Shown here: piece after piece, positions 51,838 to 63,892 of the stretch
How positions within the stretch are numbered: position 1 is the stretch's first letter
How the letters are laid out: each line of letters opens with the position of its first letter
Assembly: GCA_025267735.1 (NCBI GenBank)
Contig: CM046294.1
Location: 44,243,570 to 44,307,569 of the forward strand
Reading direction: 5' to 3'
Length of the DNA: 64,000 bases
Origin: Mactra quadrangularis
Lineage: Eukaryota; Mollusca; Bivalvia; Venerida; Mactridae
The notes under the pieces: generated by a model
The model's database searches: none
What the model was told of the DNA's origin: nothing
The model's input: only the letters and a program-made list of their open reading frames with translations
Program-made: the position numbers and the translations under genes

Positions 51838-53862
51838 TCATTTTCTGTTACCATAGCAACTAAACCTTTCAATAGAGAAGAATAGCAGTTGATTATGGTC
51901 TTCATACTGTGCACATCTTGCACACCAAATTTCATTAACTTGGCTTATGCAGTATTGTAGTAATAACTGAATCTCATCAATAGATTCTATGTGCCAGTGC
52001 CAGTAACATGTTTGGGAGAGAATGATTCCAAGACGTTTGTGTTCGTCAACCTCAGGTATATTTTGATTGAACATTTGCAATTGATGATGATCTATGATAT
52101 GCTTTCTGGATACAAATAGAGATTCTGATTTTGAAGGATTAAATGAGACTAGCCAGGTTTTTGCCCAATTTGAGATAGCGTGTATATCTTGTACCTGTTG
52201 TGCTACAGTTTGTGGATTTCCTATGACAAGATAGAGGCTTGTATCGTATGCAAAAAGGTTAACAGAAGATCTTAAGTTCAAAACAATATCATTAATAAAG
52301 ATGAAGGAAGGGAGTGACCAAAGAATAGATCACTGGGCCACACCAGCTGAAATGGTTCCCCATTCGGATTTCGCGCTTGATATAACAACACGTTGACGTC
52401 TGTTCGAGAGACAGTTCATTAACCAAGCAAGTAAACCGCCGCATACACCTGCATGTTCTAGTTTGGAAAGAAGACCTTAGTGCCACACCTTATCAAACGC
52501 CTTACTGATGTCAAAAAGATAACTCGAGTTTCTAGCCCATCATCTAGTGCTTTACAAAGAGTTTCATATATTATATGTAAACAAGTTGGTTCACCGTTGA
52601 ATCACCGGGTATGAAACCACACTGCACAGAACTGATAAAGTTATTTTCTTTAAAATTGTTGAATACCTGTTTAAAGATCAAGCGCTCAAAGACTTTTTCA
52701 ATTGTATTGAGCAGGGAAATAAGACGATAATTATTTGGCAGAAGAGTCACCTTTTTTGATATTGCTGACACGTGAACTTCTTTCCAGATATCAGACAGAG
52801 AGGCATTAAACAGGTCACAAAGAGGTTGAGAAAGTTCATGGGTGGCTTCACGTAGAATTTTATTACTTATGCCATCAGTTCCAGAAGCTTTATCTAGATT
52901 TAATGATTTGATAACGTATTCAGTTTCATGTGCTGTAAGAGTGATTGCATCTAATGGATTTCCGCCATTTAGTAGGACCAAGATCAGGAATAGATTTGTT
53001 CCAATTTTCGATGTATGTTTTATTAATGAAATATTCGTTTAACATAGTTGCCTTTCTTTCGTCACAGAAGTTTAACTCTTGTGTTACAGGATCTTTTAAT
53101 GGAGTAATTGAGAAAGTTTGGTTTGTAGATATAAACGATTTTAGGGGATAAGTTTATCAGACAGTTTGTTGCAATAATTCAGTTTAGCTTCTCTTATTTG
53201 TGATATGGTTTCGTTTCTCAGTTTTAAAATATAAACCAATGATTCAATGATTATGTTCTCTTTGCTTTTCTGTAGGCGCGTTTTCTTTTTCGGAGTTGAG
53301 TCCTTATTTTACTGGTCATCCACGGGACATCTAAAGGTCTGACTAAAATTTCTTTGTTTAGTATGTTTACCTTTGCAACTTGAAGGATTTGATTTGTTAT
53401 ATTTTGTGCCTATGTTTTTATATCCATGTCTTTGCAATTTTGCTAATTTTCAGTAATAAAATCTTGACGAAGTTTTATACCCAAATGGTACGTTTAAAAA
53501 GTCGTTGTGAATGTTTTTTTGAAATTGAAAAGACTATAAACTGGTAAATGGAAACAATGTTCCTGATAAAAAAGTGTTCACCAACGCAGGATATTATAAC
53601 TTTATTTCTTATTAGATACTATTAATGATTGGGATGTTTCAGTATAATGAGTGGGTTCATCAATTATTTTCTCCATACAGAATTGCTGGGTAATTGAAGT
53701 AATTTTCCTGTTAGAATAATGATTAATTGCATCGTAATTGAAGTCACCGGTAATGAAAATATCTGAGATGTTTGTATCTACTGCATGAGCAATTGAATCT
53801 TCTATTTGTTTCTTGTAATCTGGATCAGTATTTAATCTTAGACTATATACAGGAAATATCAT
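51838..53862 (-). pseudogene. Decayed non-LTR retrotransposon (endonuclease and RT remnants)
   Basis: Pieces lie in order on the minus strand: endonuclease DIFITGDFNYDAI (53602..53862); RT start with KASGTDGISNKIL, NNYRLISLLNTIEKVFERLI and CGFIPGDSTVNQLVY (52571..52981); a middle piece in another frame (52292..52486); and NLFAYDTSLYLV with WAKTWLVSFNPSKSESLFVS (51838..52281). The frame changes several times with stops between pieces, and the catalytic FADD has become FAYD. It is a dead copy of a family different from the LINE at 35535..38105. Confidence 0.85.
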
Positions 53863-54462
53863 TCAATTACAGGTTGAAACGTCAGGTTACAATCGCTTTT
53901 CAAGAAAACGATAGAAAAAAACCAATCACGTATAAATAAGTATGAATGACAAGCTTAATAGCATTGTAATGAATAAATAGCAGAAGCTAGGTACAGCAAA
54001 TGTCTAAGAATCAATCTTGTATATTACTCCTCCGGTTTATCTCATCAGGAATTTTGTTGATAGGTTTTATTTTGTGAGTTATATTAAATAGTTTTTTTCC
54101 ATTGCCATTCATTGCATTAGGTACAAATTCGGTAAAAATTTCAAAAACGTTGCAAGTTTAACCCAGAAAGGCTCCTAAATACAGAATAGTATTCACAGAT
54201 TTATAGTTACACCAGCTATATTGATTGACTAGGTTAAACATTTATTCAGGTGTGCTTTGCATTCAAACATGAAAATCTCAATCTTTGAATTGTTTATTTT
54301 AAATCTATTTTCATTCATCCATGAATTCATCATTATGGCATACTCTTCATGATCAGAAATGGCATTTGCTTATTCATTCTAATTGTTCAGAACAGAATCT
54401 TGTATTGGCAGTGTGGTCATCTGCAAAACCATGTACTGTTATATCAGATGGAATGACATCAA

Positions 54463-55170
54463 TTAAGGATCGTGCATGAGTAAGATAAAACCACGGAACC
54501 AGGCAACTACCTTGTAGAACACTGCAATATAATGGACGAACAGTTGATAAACTAGTATTGACATTGACTCGACATGCAAGTGGCCGAAGACATGAGTCAA
54601 TCCAGCGAAATGTATCATTACATATTCCATAATAATTGTTAAGTAATTCAAATAAAATGTCATGATCAACAGTGTTAAATGCAGCTCTCAGATCAATAGG
54701 TTTTAATGCCGTTATTTCAAGTTTGTCTTTACCACCCAGTACTGATTATTAACTAATCTAAGAAGGCCTGACTCACATTCATGATTGAAAAGATCTATAT
54801 GCAGACTGATTTTTTGATAGAAGATAATTTTAATCAACATGAGAATTCAACCTATTTGAAGAACCCTTTTGAATTACTTTAGATTAAATGGACAGATTGT
54901 AATCGGTCTATAGTTAGCATATCCCAGATCCAGACCCACTATCTTGAGAGGAGGCTTAACAATTGCCTCTTTCCGTTTGTATGGAAATACACAATGTTTC
55001 AATAATATATTTATTAAATGAGTAATTAGAAGTAATAGTTCTTGTAGATAACATTTTAGCAATTTCGTTGGCAATATGTCCAGTTAATATCATTTGGCAT
55101 TTAAATCACATATAAGATCTTCTATTCACAATGGTAAAATCCTTAAAATGGTCAACACTAGGTACATCCT
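54463..55170 (-). pseudogene. Second decayed reverse transcriptase fragment
   Basis: Minus-strand pieces include LNILLKHCVFPYKRKEAIVK and YANYRPITICP (54874..55074). Then, after frameshifts, TVDHDILFELLNNYYGIC, VLQGSCLVPWFYLTH and HGFADDHTANT (about 54400..54690) appear. The order matches RT blocks, with the FADD box kept. The 5' and 3' ends are not defined. Confidence 0.7.
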
Positions 55171-55174
55171 TCTG

Positions 55175-56050
55175 TTGGGGTGATTAAGTGTTCTGTTGGG
55201 GTAATCAAGTTGGAAACTGCTGCAAGAATTCTCTAATTTTTGAAATTTATTTTAGAAATAATCAGCAAAATTTTCTGCTACTTGTTTTCAGTAAAAATTA
55301 TGATTTTCTAGTATGTTGGGGGTATTTTGCTTGAATGACACATCTGAACTAAAAATAAAGAGCTAAAATATGTTTCAAATATGCCCCTTGCATTTGTAAA
55401 ATCAATAAATGCATAAAAATCTACACTTTGTTGTAAGAATTTCATTATTATAATGACATATGTCATTTTTTCTTCTTTTTTGGCAGCCATTTTGAAAAAA
55501 TGAACTGTTCCAACCGAATTACTTAATTTGAATTCCTGATCTTACCATATGTAAGCAATATGGGGCTATTGGCAATATAAAAATACTATTTACAATGATT
55601 TTTAAGAAAAAGTATATATTGGCCCAACCCTCCCAATAATAAGGCTTATGAAAAGTTGCAATCCTAGTGGAAGCGTATGTGAATACTGCTAATAGACAAA
55701 TATTCCAGAAATTCTAGGTTAGGTTGAGTGGTTTCAGCGACATCAACATCGTTGTTAACACTACGTTAAAACTAATACAAAGGTTTTTATGGTAAAATTG
55801 AAATTGACTAGCTGTCCAAGGGAATTTAGTAATACCTTCACTGAACATTCGAAATATCTTTTCCATTTGAAGACGACATCATGATAAAGATGTAAAAAAT
55901 TGAGGCACGTTTCTAAAGAACAACCTATTCATTCGTCATGATCAGTGTCATAGTTTTAGCGCCGTCCAATCAGTACTCCAGTACTTTAATTCATTAGAGG
56001 TGCGTAGAATGGTTTTACATGTCTACTTTATTTGCAGTCCACATGATTTT
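55175..56050. other. Intergenic, no feature seen
   Basis: No credible coding or RNA feature. A small repeat of GTGTTCTGTTGGGGTRATYAAG-type occurs near 55176..55210. Confidence 0.4.
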
Positions 56051-56059
56051 TTTTGGCAT

Positions 56060-56300
56060 ATATCCAAACACGTTTTCGTAAATGTGTCACATGAAATTCG
56101 AGTACCTTTGTAGGACAAATCACGTAATGTCTTATCGCTTTACACGTATTTCTAAAGATGAAACATTACTTGTTTCTAAATATATCCCAGCTTTATCTAC
56201 GCAGTTAGTTATTATACGAATATATATTTTGTTACAAGATTTGTTCGGGCATTTTAACAGAACCAGTTGAGAGGCGTACATTGAAATAAATATTTCCATT
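56060..56300 (+). repeat. Conserved block, paralogous to 63200..63470
   Basis: Segments GAAACATTACTTGTTTCTAAA, TTTGTTCGGGCATTTTAACAG and TACATTGAAATAA align in order with 63335..63460 (GAAACATTACTTGGTCCTAAA, CTTGTTCAGGCATTTCAATAG, GCGTTGAAATAA), about 75% identity in the best part. Both contain short open frames (ISKDETLLVSKYIPAL here). It lies 420 bp upstream of the glycine-zipper gene, so it may be an exon, promoter region or repeat belonging to that gene family. Confidence 0.45.
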
Positions 56301-56715
56301 TAAGTAAGTGATATTTTTAACTTTTATTTCTATTTATCTTTGTTTGGGAGCATTTGTACTATTTATGTTCGTTTTCTAAACTAATAATTATGACTCATTT
56401 TGTAATAATTTAAGAAACGCTGCAGTAATTCGTTATTTATCGACAAGGCCAAAATATACGGGGTGAAATTTAGGAATTATATTTTTTCGTTCAGCCAATG
56501 GCCTAATATCTTGAAATAAACTATCTAAAACTATCTGTATTCAGTTCATGGTCATGTAATGTTGTTAGGAAATTGCAAATGTAATCCAAATATCTTCGAA
56601 TAGTTTGATAATGTACCTACATTGAAATATATGAATATATCTCACCATGTAACTCTTACTGCCATTAGTTACTTATCAATTATACGTTACATTGGATATA
56701 CATATTTGTTTTAGG

Positions 56716-58705
56716 ATGTCAGATTTTGTCACCGTAGCTGGAGTAAGAGCATTAGTAGGTGGTACAGCAGGCGCAGCAATCGGTGCAACATACGCATCAG
56801 GCACTGTTGGTGCAGTTGGCACATGTGTCGCAGTAGCTGGAGGCGCCGTCATAGGCGTTGTAGCAAGTTTAGCAGCACCATTATTGGGCTATTTATCATA
56901 TAAAGCTATCACATATATTAGCAAAGCATTGTATAACTCGCTAACCGGACTTGTTTATTGTATGATAGAGACAGGTCAAAAATTTAATGACCTTATAAAA
57001 AGAATGTAAGTATAAGTGTTTTGTTTAAGATTCAATTCATACGATCTTATAATAAACCATGAAACAAACGACAAACATTTCTGATTGTCTATGCAGATAA
57101 ATGTATGCAACTTTATTAAGTAAAATATTTCACAAAATACTCATTTCGGGAAGGGCTGCTAATCGATTATAAGCCTATTTAATGTTTTAATTATGGAATC
57201 AAATGAAAACTTCCTACTAAAATATTTATTTACATTTTTACCATTAGCATAATTGTGATTGTTTTGATATCTGTTGAAGTTCGGGACATGACCAAGATGT
57301 TATAAAAAAAGGTTTAAGCATTGCATTAAACCAGTTTCAAAACAACATGGATGAAACAATAAGACAAGTACAAAATGCAGAGGTTGCAAGAACACTTAGA
57401 ATCCTAACTCGTTCTTTCACTGAGTATTTGAGGGATCCGGCTATTTAACAGACTACAACCACAGTTCATAAGAGGTATATATTCATAAAACATAATGTAA
57501 ATGCAATTATAGCACAGTTACTATAGAATGTATTGATCCCATATTTAGAAATTTGATAATACATGCTTTAACATAATTTAAACTGAATTATGATACCTTA
57601 TAATATATAGATAATAATCCGTAAGTTATCCTACATGTTTATTTATGACGAATCTGAAAATACATCCGTGAACAAATTTGACGAGGATTACAAAATGCCT
57701 GCCTAATTATAGTAAAATGAGGTGTCATGCTTGAACAACACCTCTTTGTCTTTGTCTAAAATTGTGGAAAATGTATTTTCTGCCGTTTAGGCGAAGTGCA
57801 TAAGGCGGAAAATATCTTTTTTGGCATGTTAAGATCTTTGATTGGTAAATTCGAAGTTGTTATGAAGATCATCAACCAATGAAACATTGTGTTTCATCGC
57901 ACAAGTTATCGTGTGATGTTGCTGTTATGGAATGGACATTCAGCTTTGGTAGGCTATACTTACTAGTCACAATTTTTTTTTAACTACAAAAATAAGTATT
58001 TGCTTAGAAACATCTTTAAGATTAAATCTTTTATTTAAACTGTTTACCATACATATATCTTATCATTGTAAATTTATCTGTATGAATACTAAATACACTT
58101 ATTGAATATGTATTGTCATGGAATTGTTAGCTTACGTTATAGTTTGTCAAACGAATGTACAAGTATATTAACAGTATAGCCACTTGCCCAAGTGCTAAAA
58201 TACACTTTATACAAAAATGTTGTTTTGTGGTTTATAGATCATCATTCAATGATCTGGTAAATCCAAAGGAAGAGTAATCTTACACTTATTTTTGTAACAT
58301 TACAGAGAAAGATATTTAAGAGTTTATGACTCTGTAATGAGCCTTAACTAATCAAATGTGTTTAGGGTTTTATGATGTTAATGGAAGTGTTCCAAATATC
58401 TTTAAACGTTTTAATTTAGATTGATTACCACAGTTTTCTGTAGAGTTTTCATTCTGATAAAATAAAATACTTACACTTGTATTACAAGCGGATATTTTTA
58501 CCTTATTGTATTGTTTTCCTGTTTAAGAGATGGACAAGACGGAGAATGTCCTTTTTTGTCGCCATTCAATAGACAACAAATTTATGGAGAAATAAAAGAT
58601 ACAGCAATTGGAGAAAAACACTTATTATTTTCTAAAAAAATTTATAATGATTATTACGGACATATCTGCCTAAATTTTCCGCATTTAACAAATTGCCTTA
58701 ATTAA
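56716..58705 (+). CDS. Small glycine-zipper membrane protein with alternative last exons
   Basis: I do not recognise the family. Exon 1 (56716..57005) follows an acceptor-like ATTTGTTTTAG and starts MSDFVTVAGVRALVGG. Residues about 8 to 62 form two hydrophobic, Gly/Ala-rich segments with small-xxx-small spacing (GGTAGAAIGATYASG, VAGGAVIGVVASLAAPLLGY), suggesting a membrane hairpin. A GTAAGT donor follows KFNDLIKR. Two downstream exons join in the same phase: 57280..57448 (ISGHDQDVIKKGLSIALNQ to RDPAI, stop) for a 152-residue protein, and 58528..58705 (IDGQDGECPFLSPFNRQQ to TNCLN, stop) for 155 residues. If unspliced, a TAA stops translation right after the donor. The first tail is amphipathic and helix-like; the second is rich in Tyr, Phe and three Cys. 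The Gly-zipper resembles interferon-inducible IFI6/ISG12-type proteins, but this is only a compositional likeness. Confidence 0.65.
57449..58510. other. Spacer between the two alternative last exons
   Basis: AT-rich with no further exon seen. AGAGGTATAT at 57471..57480 could be a weak donor in the 3' untranslated part of the first terminal exon. Confidence 0.4.
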
Positions 58706-59039
58706 AAAAACTCATGTAAAACATACACGTAAATAATATTACAAAAAGTAACTGGACATGTATAGTTTGGTTGATTGTGAATTTGTTGAACATATTTGTA
58801 TGTGGTACCATCTTTAGCTAATGTTTTTTTTCTTTTTATTGTTTTATACGTTTTGTAAATACAGCAACGTCGTCAAACGCTAAATTGCAAAAACTAAAAG
58901 TTACATTTGTCAAATATCCATAACTGAACAAAAGTGATTGTCTTTGGTCATGTTTGAGTGCAGGAATAACACTAATCTTCGGTATAATGTTAGAAATGGG
59001 CCAAATTCAAGCCTTTGTTTTATTTATATGATTGTACCT

Positions 59040-59108
59040 GTTTATTTCATGAATCGTATATATGACCTAAATATGTGTTGAATACGACATTAAACCCAAT
59101 TAAAAAAC
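59040..59108 (+). mobile_element. 3' fragment of the 16837-type SINE
   Basis: ATATATGACCTAAATATGTG then TTGAATACGACATTAAACCC matches the 3' end of the SINE at 16837..17095. The head and body are absent. Confidence 0.7.
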
Positions 59109-59489
59109 CTATAGATTTGTTTTTGTTTTTTGTTGTATGTGTTTTTTTGTATGAACAGTGTATACCTATTGAAAACAAAGTTATTGTTTAGACATATTGT
59201 TACTTATTAGGACTTACATAGTACCAAGCATGTGTATATATGTTCACCAAGCTACTGGATGGACTTCAGGAAATTATTATTCTACTTACTTTTTGCAGCA
59301 TAGCACTATTAAATAAGTTAAGAACAGTGTTACTTAACATTGCAACATCAAAGGCATATTACCTTTTGACAATGAAACTGACCGAATTATTTTCAAAGTA
59401 GTGTAAATTTGGCAACTTAATGTATGTATAATTTCTGACGCAACATTTATAATGCGGTAAAAACAACCCCAGTCTTCCATTCAACTGTC

Positions 59490-61850
59490 TTGGCAGCTGA
59501 GAGTTTTAAAACTGGAGGAATACCACAATGACAAAGAACATCTCAGCTAGGACGTCTCTGTTTTAACTGACACTATTCCATTGCAATTTATTTTGTATAA
59601 TGACATATTTAGGAAGTCAGTTAAAGTATTACTACCTCCAATCATCAGGTAAGTGCACACTTAACAAAACCAGTTCAAACAATCTAAGGCTTTCACAATA
59701 AATGATGTTCTCACATACAAGTAAGAGCAGTAGTCCAGTGGTAGGACGCGCGCTTAGGGATCGAGAGGTTCAGGGTTCGAATTCAACTAGTAGCATTGCT
59801 AATTTCCTTGAGCAAAAAATTTACATGCGATTGCTTCACTCCATCCAGGTGTAGATAGGTACCTGCGAGGGTGGTGTAATTCCGTTGCGCCAAAGTGTCG
59901 GCTGCACTAATAAGAGGAGTAAAAAGACTCCCCAGGGAGATTGATAGATAGATACCAGTAGCCCAATGACCAGTGGTAATAGCTGTAAAGTCGGTGAAAG
60001 TGCGTAAGCATGAAACTTAGACTATAAAATGTAATTACTTTACTTTACTTTACATACAAACAAAGTGAGTTCATAGGAGTTTTTTTTGTAATGAGAACAT
60101 GTTTTCATTAGGAGCAGTCAGCTCACCAAACCTAGCTTTCCTGTACCTTTGGATAGAACCAGTACTAATTTACTTTCCTTGAAATCTATTATGAAAAAAT
60201 ATCAGGAACAGCAACATTAAAGCACAGAATTTCCACACATACAAATACAAACAGGAATATGTGTTAGGTTTTAAACTTTTGTTATAACATGGACGACACA
60301 GGCAAATACCGGAATCTAGAATCTACGGAGTATCCATCTCGGAACAGACAGAAGTCAGTTAATTGACATTGGTGGTTAAACCATGTTCTAGGGTACACTA
60401 TACACACATTTGCCCATAGGCAAAGAGTTTCATGTTAGAACAAACGATGATAAATTGCTTGGGTAAAAAGCTTACTCTACTCGTCATGTTGCATTCAAAA
60501 CTAGAGTAATTCCATTATAACATCCTGCATCTCAGGATTCAGGACGTCTCTGTTTAAACCTGACACAATTCCATTAAAATATGTTTTGTATAATACCATA
60601 TTTTAGGAAGTCAGTTTAAGTGTTCAGGTAAGTGCACACACTTAACAAAACAAGTTCAATCAATTTAAGGCTTTCACAATAACTGATGTTCTCACATAAA
60701 TACAAAGTGAATTTATTAGAGTTTTTTGTAATGATGGCATTTTTTCATCGGGTGGAGTAATCACCAATTTTGGCGGTCAGCTCACCAAACCTAGTTTTTC
60801 TGTACCTTTGGAAAGAACCAGTACTAACTTACCTTCCACAAAAAGTATTCTGGAAACTTTCCTTGAAATCTATTATGTAAACATATCAGTAACAGCAACA
60901 GTAAGGTTCGTAACTTGCACATAGTAAAAAAACAAACAGGAATATGTGTTAGGTTTTAAACTTTTGTTATAACATGGCAAATACCGGAATCTAGAATCTA
61001 CGGAGTATCCATCTCGAAACAGGCAGTGGTAAATTATTTGACATTGGCGGTTCAACCAGGTTCTAGGGTACACTATACACACATTTGCTCATTGGCAAAC
61101 AGCTTCATGTAAGAACAAACGATGATAAATTGCTTGGGTAAAAAGCTTACTCTACTCGACATGTTGCATTCAAAACTAGAGTAATTCCATTATAACATCC
61201 TGCATCTCAGGATTCAGGACGTCTCTGTTTAAACTGACACTATTCCATTGAAATGTGTTTTGTATAATAACACATTTCAGGAATTCAGGTAAAGTAATAC
61301 TACCTTCATTCATCAGATAAGTGCGCACACTTAACAAAAACAGTTCAAAAAATCTAAGACTATCACAATAACTGATGTTCTCACATACATAAGCAGTGAA
61401 TAAATTGGATGTTTTGTAATGATAACATTTTTTCATTGGGTGGAGTCATAATCAATTTTGGCGTTCAGCTCACCTAAATTAGCTTTCCTGCACCTTTCAA
61501 TAGAACCAATACTAACTTACCTTCCACAAAAAGTATTCTGGAAACATACCAGGAGCAGCAACAGTTAGGCACATAACTTCCACACAGTCAAACAACAAAA
61601 GGAATATGTGTTAGGTTTGAAACTTTTGTTGTAACATGGACGACACAAGCAAATACCGGAATCTAGAATCTAAGGATTATCCACCTGAGAACAGACAGTG
61701 GTTAATTAATTGACATTGGCGGTACAACCATGTTCTGGATGCACTGACCTCACACTTGACCCATCAGCTTCACGTATTAACAAACGATGATAAATTGCTT
61801 GGATAAAAAGCTAACTTTTTACTCGACATTGTTGCATGCAACAACACATA
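59490..61850. repeat. Tandem segmental array, about three units of roughly 670 bp
   Basis: Units begin near 59550, 60541 and 61216 with GGACGTCTCTGTTTAAAC-like sequence. They continue through GTGCACACACTTAACAAAA, TTCACAATAACTGATGTTCTC, a decayed SINE piece (CAGCTCACCAAACCTAG, AACCAGTACTAACTTACC), and CAAATACCGGAATCTAGAATC. The first unit is longer only because of the SINE at 59721..60051. The internal SINE relic, of the 32718 family, predates the duplication. Confidence 0.85.
59721..60051 (+). mobile_element. tRNA-derived SINE (TTTAC tail), 8-bp TSD
   Basis: Box A (TAGTCCAGTGGTAGGACGCG) and box B (GGTTCAGGGTTCGAATTC) head a 331-bp element with a tail of repeated ACTTT/TTTAC. The flanks are ACATACAA (59713..59720 and 60052..60059). 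It interrupts unit 1 of the tandem array, so it inserted after, or during, array growth. It is a third SINE family in this window. Confidence 0.88.
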
Positions 61851-61859
61851 AAAACAAAA

Positions 61860-62380
61860 GAGCTATCAGCTTTGCCGGCGTTAAAAGTTAAATCATCAAA
61901 AACACGACGACATGGATTAAGGAAGGAAGTCCAGCCAATAACTTCTTTATAAATCTTAATGAGTTCTCATATCTTTGCCACTGTAAGGGAAGTAACTACG
62001 AGCAATACTTATTATGTGGCATTTAGTTCAATTTGAGTAGTCTTTCTTGCTTTTTTTTTCAAAATTTTAAGAATACCGTAAAAACTGTACAAAAAACGGA
62101 GATATTTTCACCTTATATCATAAAATGCATTATTACTTATTAGTTGGCCTATTCTAATTACTTTTGAGCTCACATTATATACTAAACACAAACATCAAAT
62201 AATTCCAACCTGTCGCTTATGGTTGTATTGAGAACCAAATTCTACTTTCCGTTTCGATTTACTGTTACATGTACTTTGAAAAACAATAAAAAATATTAGT
62301 ATATATTTATTATTTAACAAATAAATGCATTTTCAAAAAAGTTCTTTTTCATCGGAGTAGTTTGAAATAGATAAATGTAT
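61860..62380. other. Intergenic, no feature seen
   Basis: AT-rich without a supported gene or repeat. Confidence 0.4.
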
Positions 62381-62383
62381 ACA

Positions 62384-62495
62384 GTCCAACCCCTCTTAAG
62401 CAGTCAGACAAGGGAAACAGCCAAGTGGCTGCTTAAGCGGGGTGACCACTGAAGAGGGGGTTTGGCATTAAGAGAGGGGGGTCTGGAGGTAAAGT
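62384..62495. mobile_element. Partial pogo-like MITE
   Basis: TACAGTCCAACCCCTCTTAA (62381..62400) is a pogo-type end. The interior contains inverted fragments such as GGCTGCTTAAGCGGGGTGACC and GAAGAGGGGGTTTGG. The opposite terminal repeat is not found, so the element is truncated or rearranged. Confidence 0.5.
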
Positions 62496-62499
62496 TTTA

Positions 62500-63190
62500 A
62501 TGAAATAGTGTTGTTTTAATTGAAGTTGTATGCTTGTTTTATGCTTTACAAGACAAGGTCACACAATAGACAGTAAATTATTTTCATTCTGTGTAATATT
62601 CTTTACTTCTGTTGAATAGATAAAAACTGATATATGTACGACCAAGTTGAGAAAAAAATCGGTTATTAAGTCGTTCAGACTAAATGCCGTAATAGTTAAA
62701 AAAATACGAAAATGAAACTGTGAAATTTACGCAATTTATAGGTCTGAAATTTGATAAAAGTCATATTATAACCCACAAATAATTTAATATCTAGTGCTTA
62801 GAAAACTGTGTATCATTGTTGGCCTCGTTTAAATAATTCGAATGTAGAACGCAGCCTATTTTCGGAAAATGCATTTCAACGTCCTCAATTTTGACCTTTC
62901 TTTGTTCAAAAATATTCACTTTGCAGTCCACTGACAGTGTTTCTTTTGATAAATGGGGTTTTGAAGATAAACTCCTGGAAAATAAGTTTATAAATACCCT
63001 TAGCTTGGGATGTATATTTTGTGTTAAATCTAATACATGTATGTATAAGAGGTTCAAAGTGGGGGATATATGTATGTAATGTTCCTAACAGTTTGAAAAA
63101 AGGAAGTGAACCCCATAAGGAAAGATTGTACCAAAGTTTTATGTTTTACTCATCTCACAATTACATTTTATAAACCTGGAATACAATGTT
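62500..63190. other. Intergenic, no feature seen
   Basis: Two overlapping opposite-strand frames near 62791..63079 are short and show no domain. They were not accepted as genes. Confidence 0.4.
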
Positions 63191-63199
63191 ACAATTGTT

Positions 63200-63470
63200 G
63201 GAAATATGCGTGTTCTTAACACTGACAAAATAGTATTTTTAACATCATCGACTGGTGTGATATATCAACTACGAGGCCCTTTAGATGCCTCTTTACTTAA
63301 TGTCGGCACATGTATTTATATGAATGCAAAATCGAAACATTACTTGGTCCTAAAAATATCCGCAGTTTCTATGCAGATGAAAATATTTACAATTCTGCAC
63401 AACTTGTTCAGGCATTTCAATAGAATTTGTTGAAGGACGTGCGTTGAAATAATCATTTACAGAAGTTTTA
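63200..63470 (+). pseudogene. Second copy of the 56060..56300 block, possibly a decayed paralogue
   Basis: See the block at 56060. Here an alternative frame reads YECKIETLLGPKNIRSFYAD and then ENIYNSAQLVQAFQ followed by a stop, which looks more protein-like than the ATG-initiated frame. The corresponding frame at the first copy is broken. No glycine-zipper exon follows before the window end. Confidence 0.35.
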
Positions 63471-63892
63471 TACGAGGAAAAAGAAAGGGTACAAATTTAC
63501 AATTGGTTGTAATACGAGTCGGCTCGTAGCTACATGTATGCAATTTAAAAACAAGAGGGAACTATTACAAAAGATTGAATCATTTTCAGATGAAATTATG
63601 GCCACATCTGCTTAAAATGACTCTAAGCTACTTATTTTTGAACAAATTAATCTCTATAAACTGTTCATGTCTGACCTATGCCATATTAAATCGTAACTAA
63701 ATCTTCTTTACCATTATGATATTGTTTTAAACATTTAAACCACGTTTTACATAATGGGCTTTCTTTTTGTTCTATATTTAAATTAACATAAATTTCATGA
63801 TATAATGTACGTTGAATGTCTGGTTAATAATTATTAAAGGTATTTTTGTATGCAGCGTGAATATGTATGATTTATAAATATTTACATGTTTG

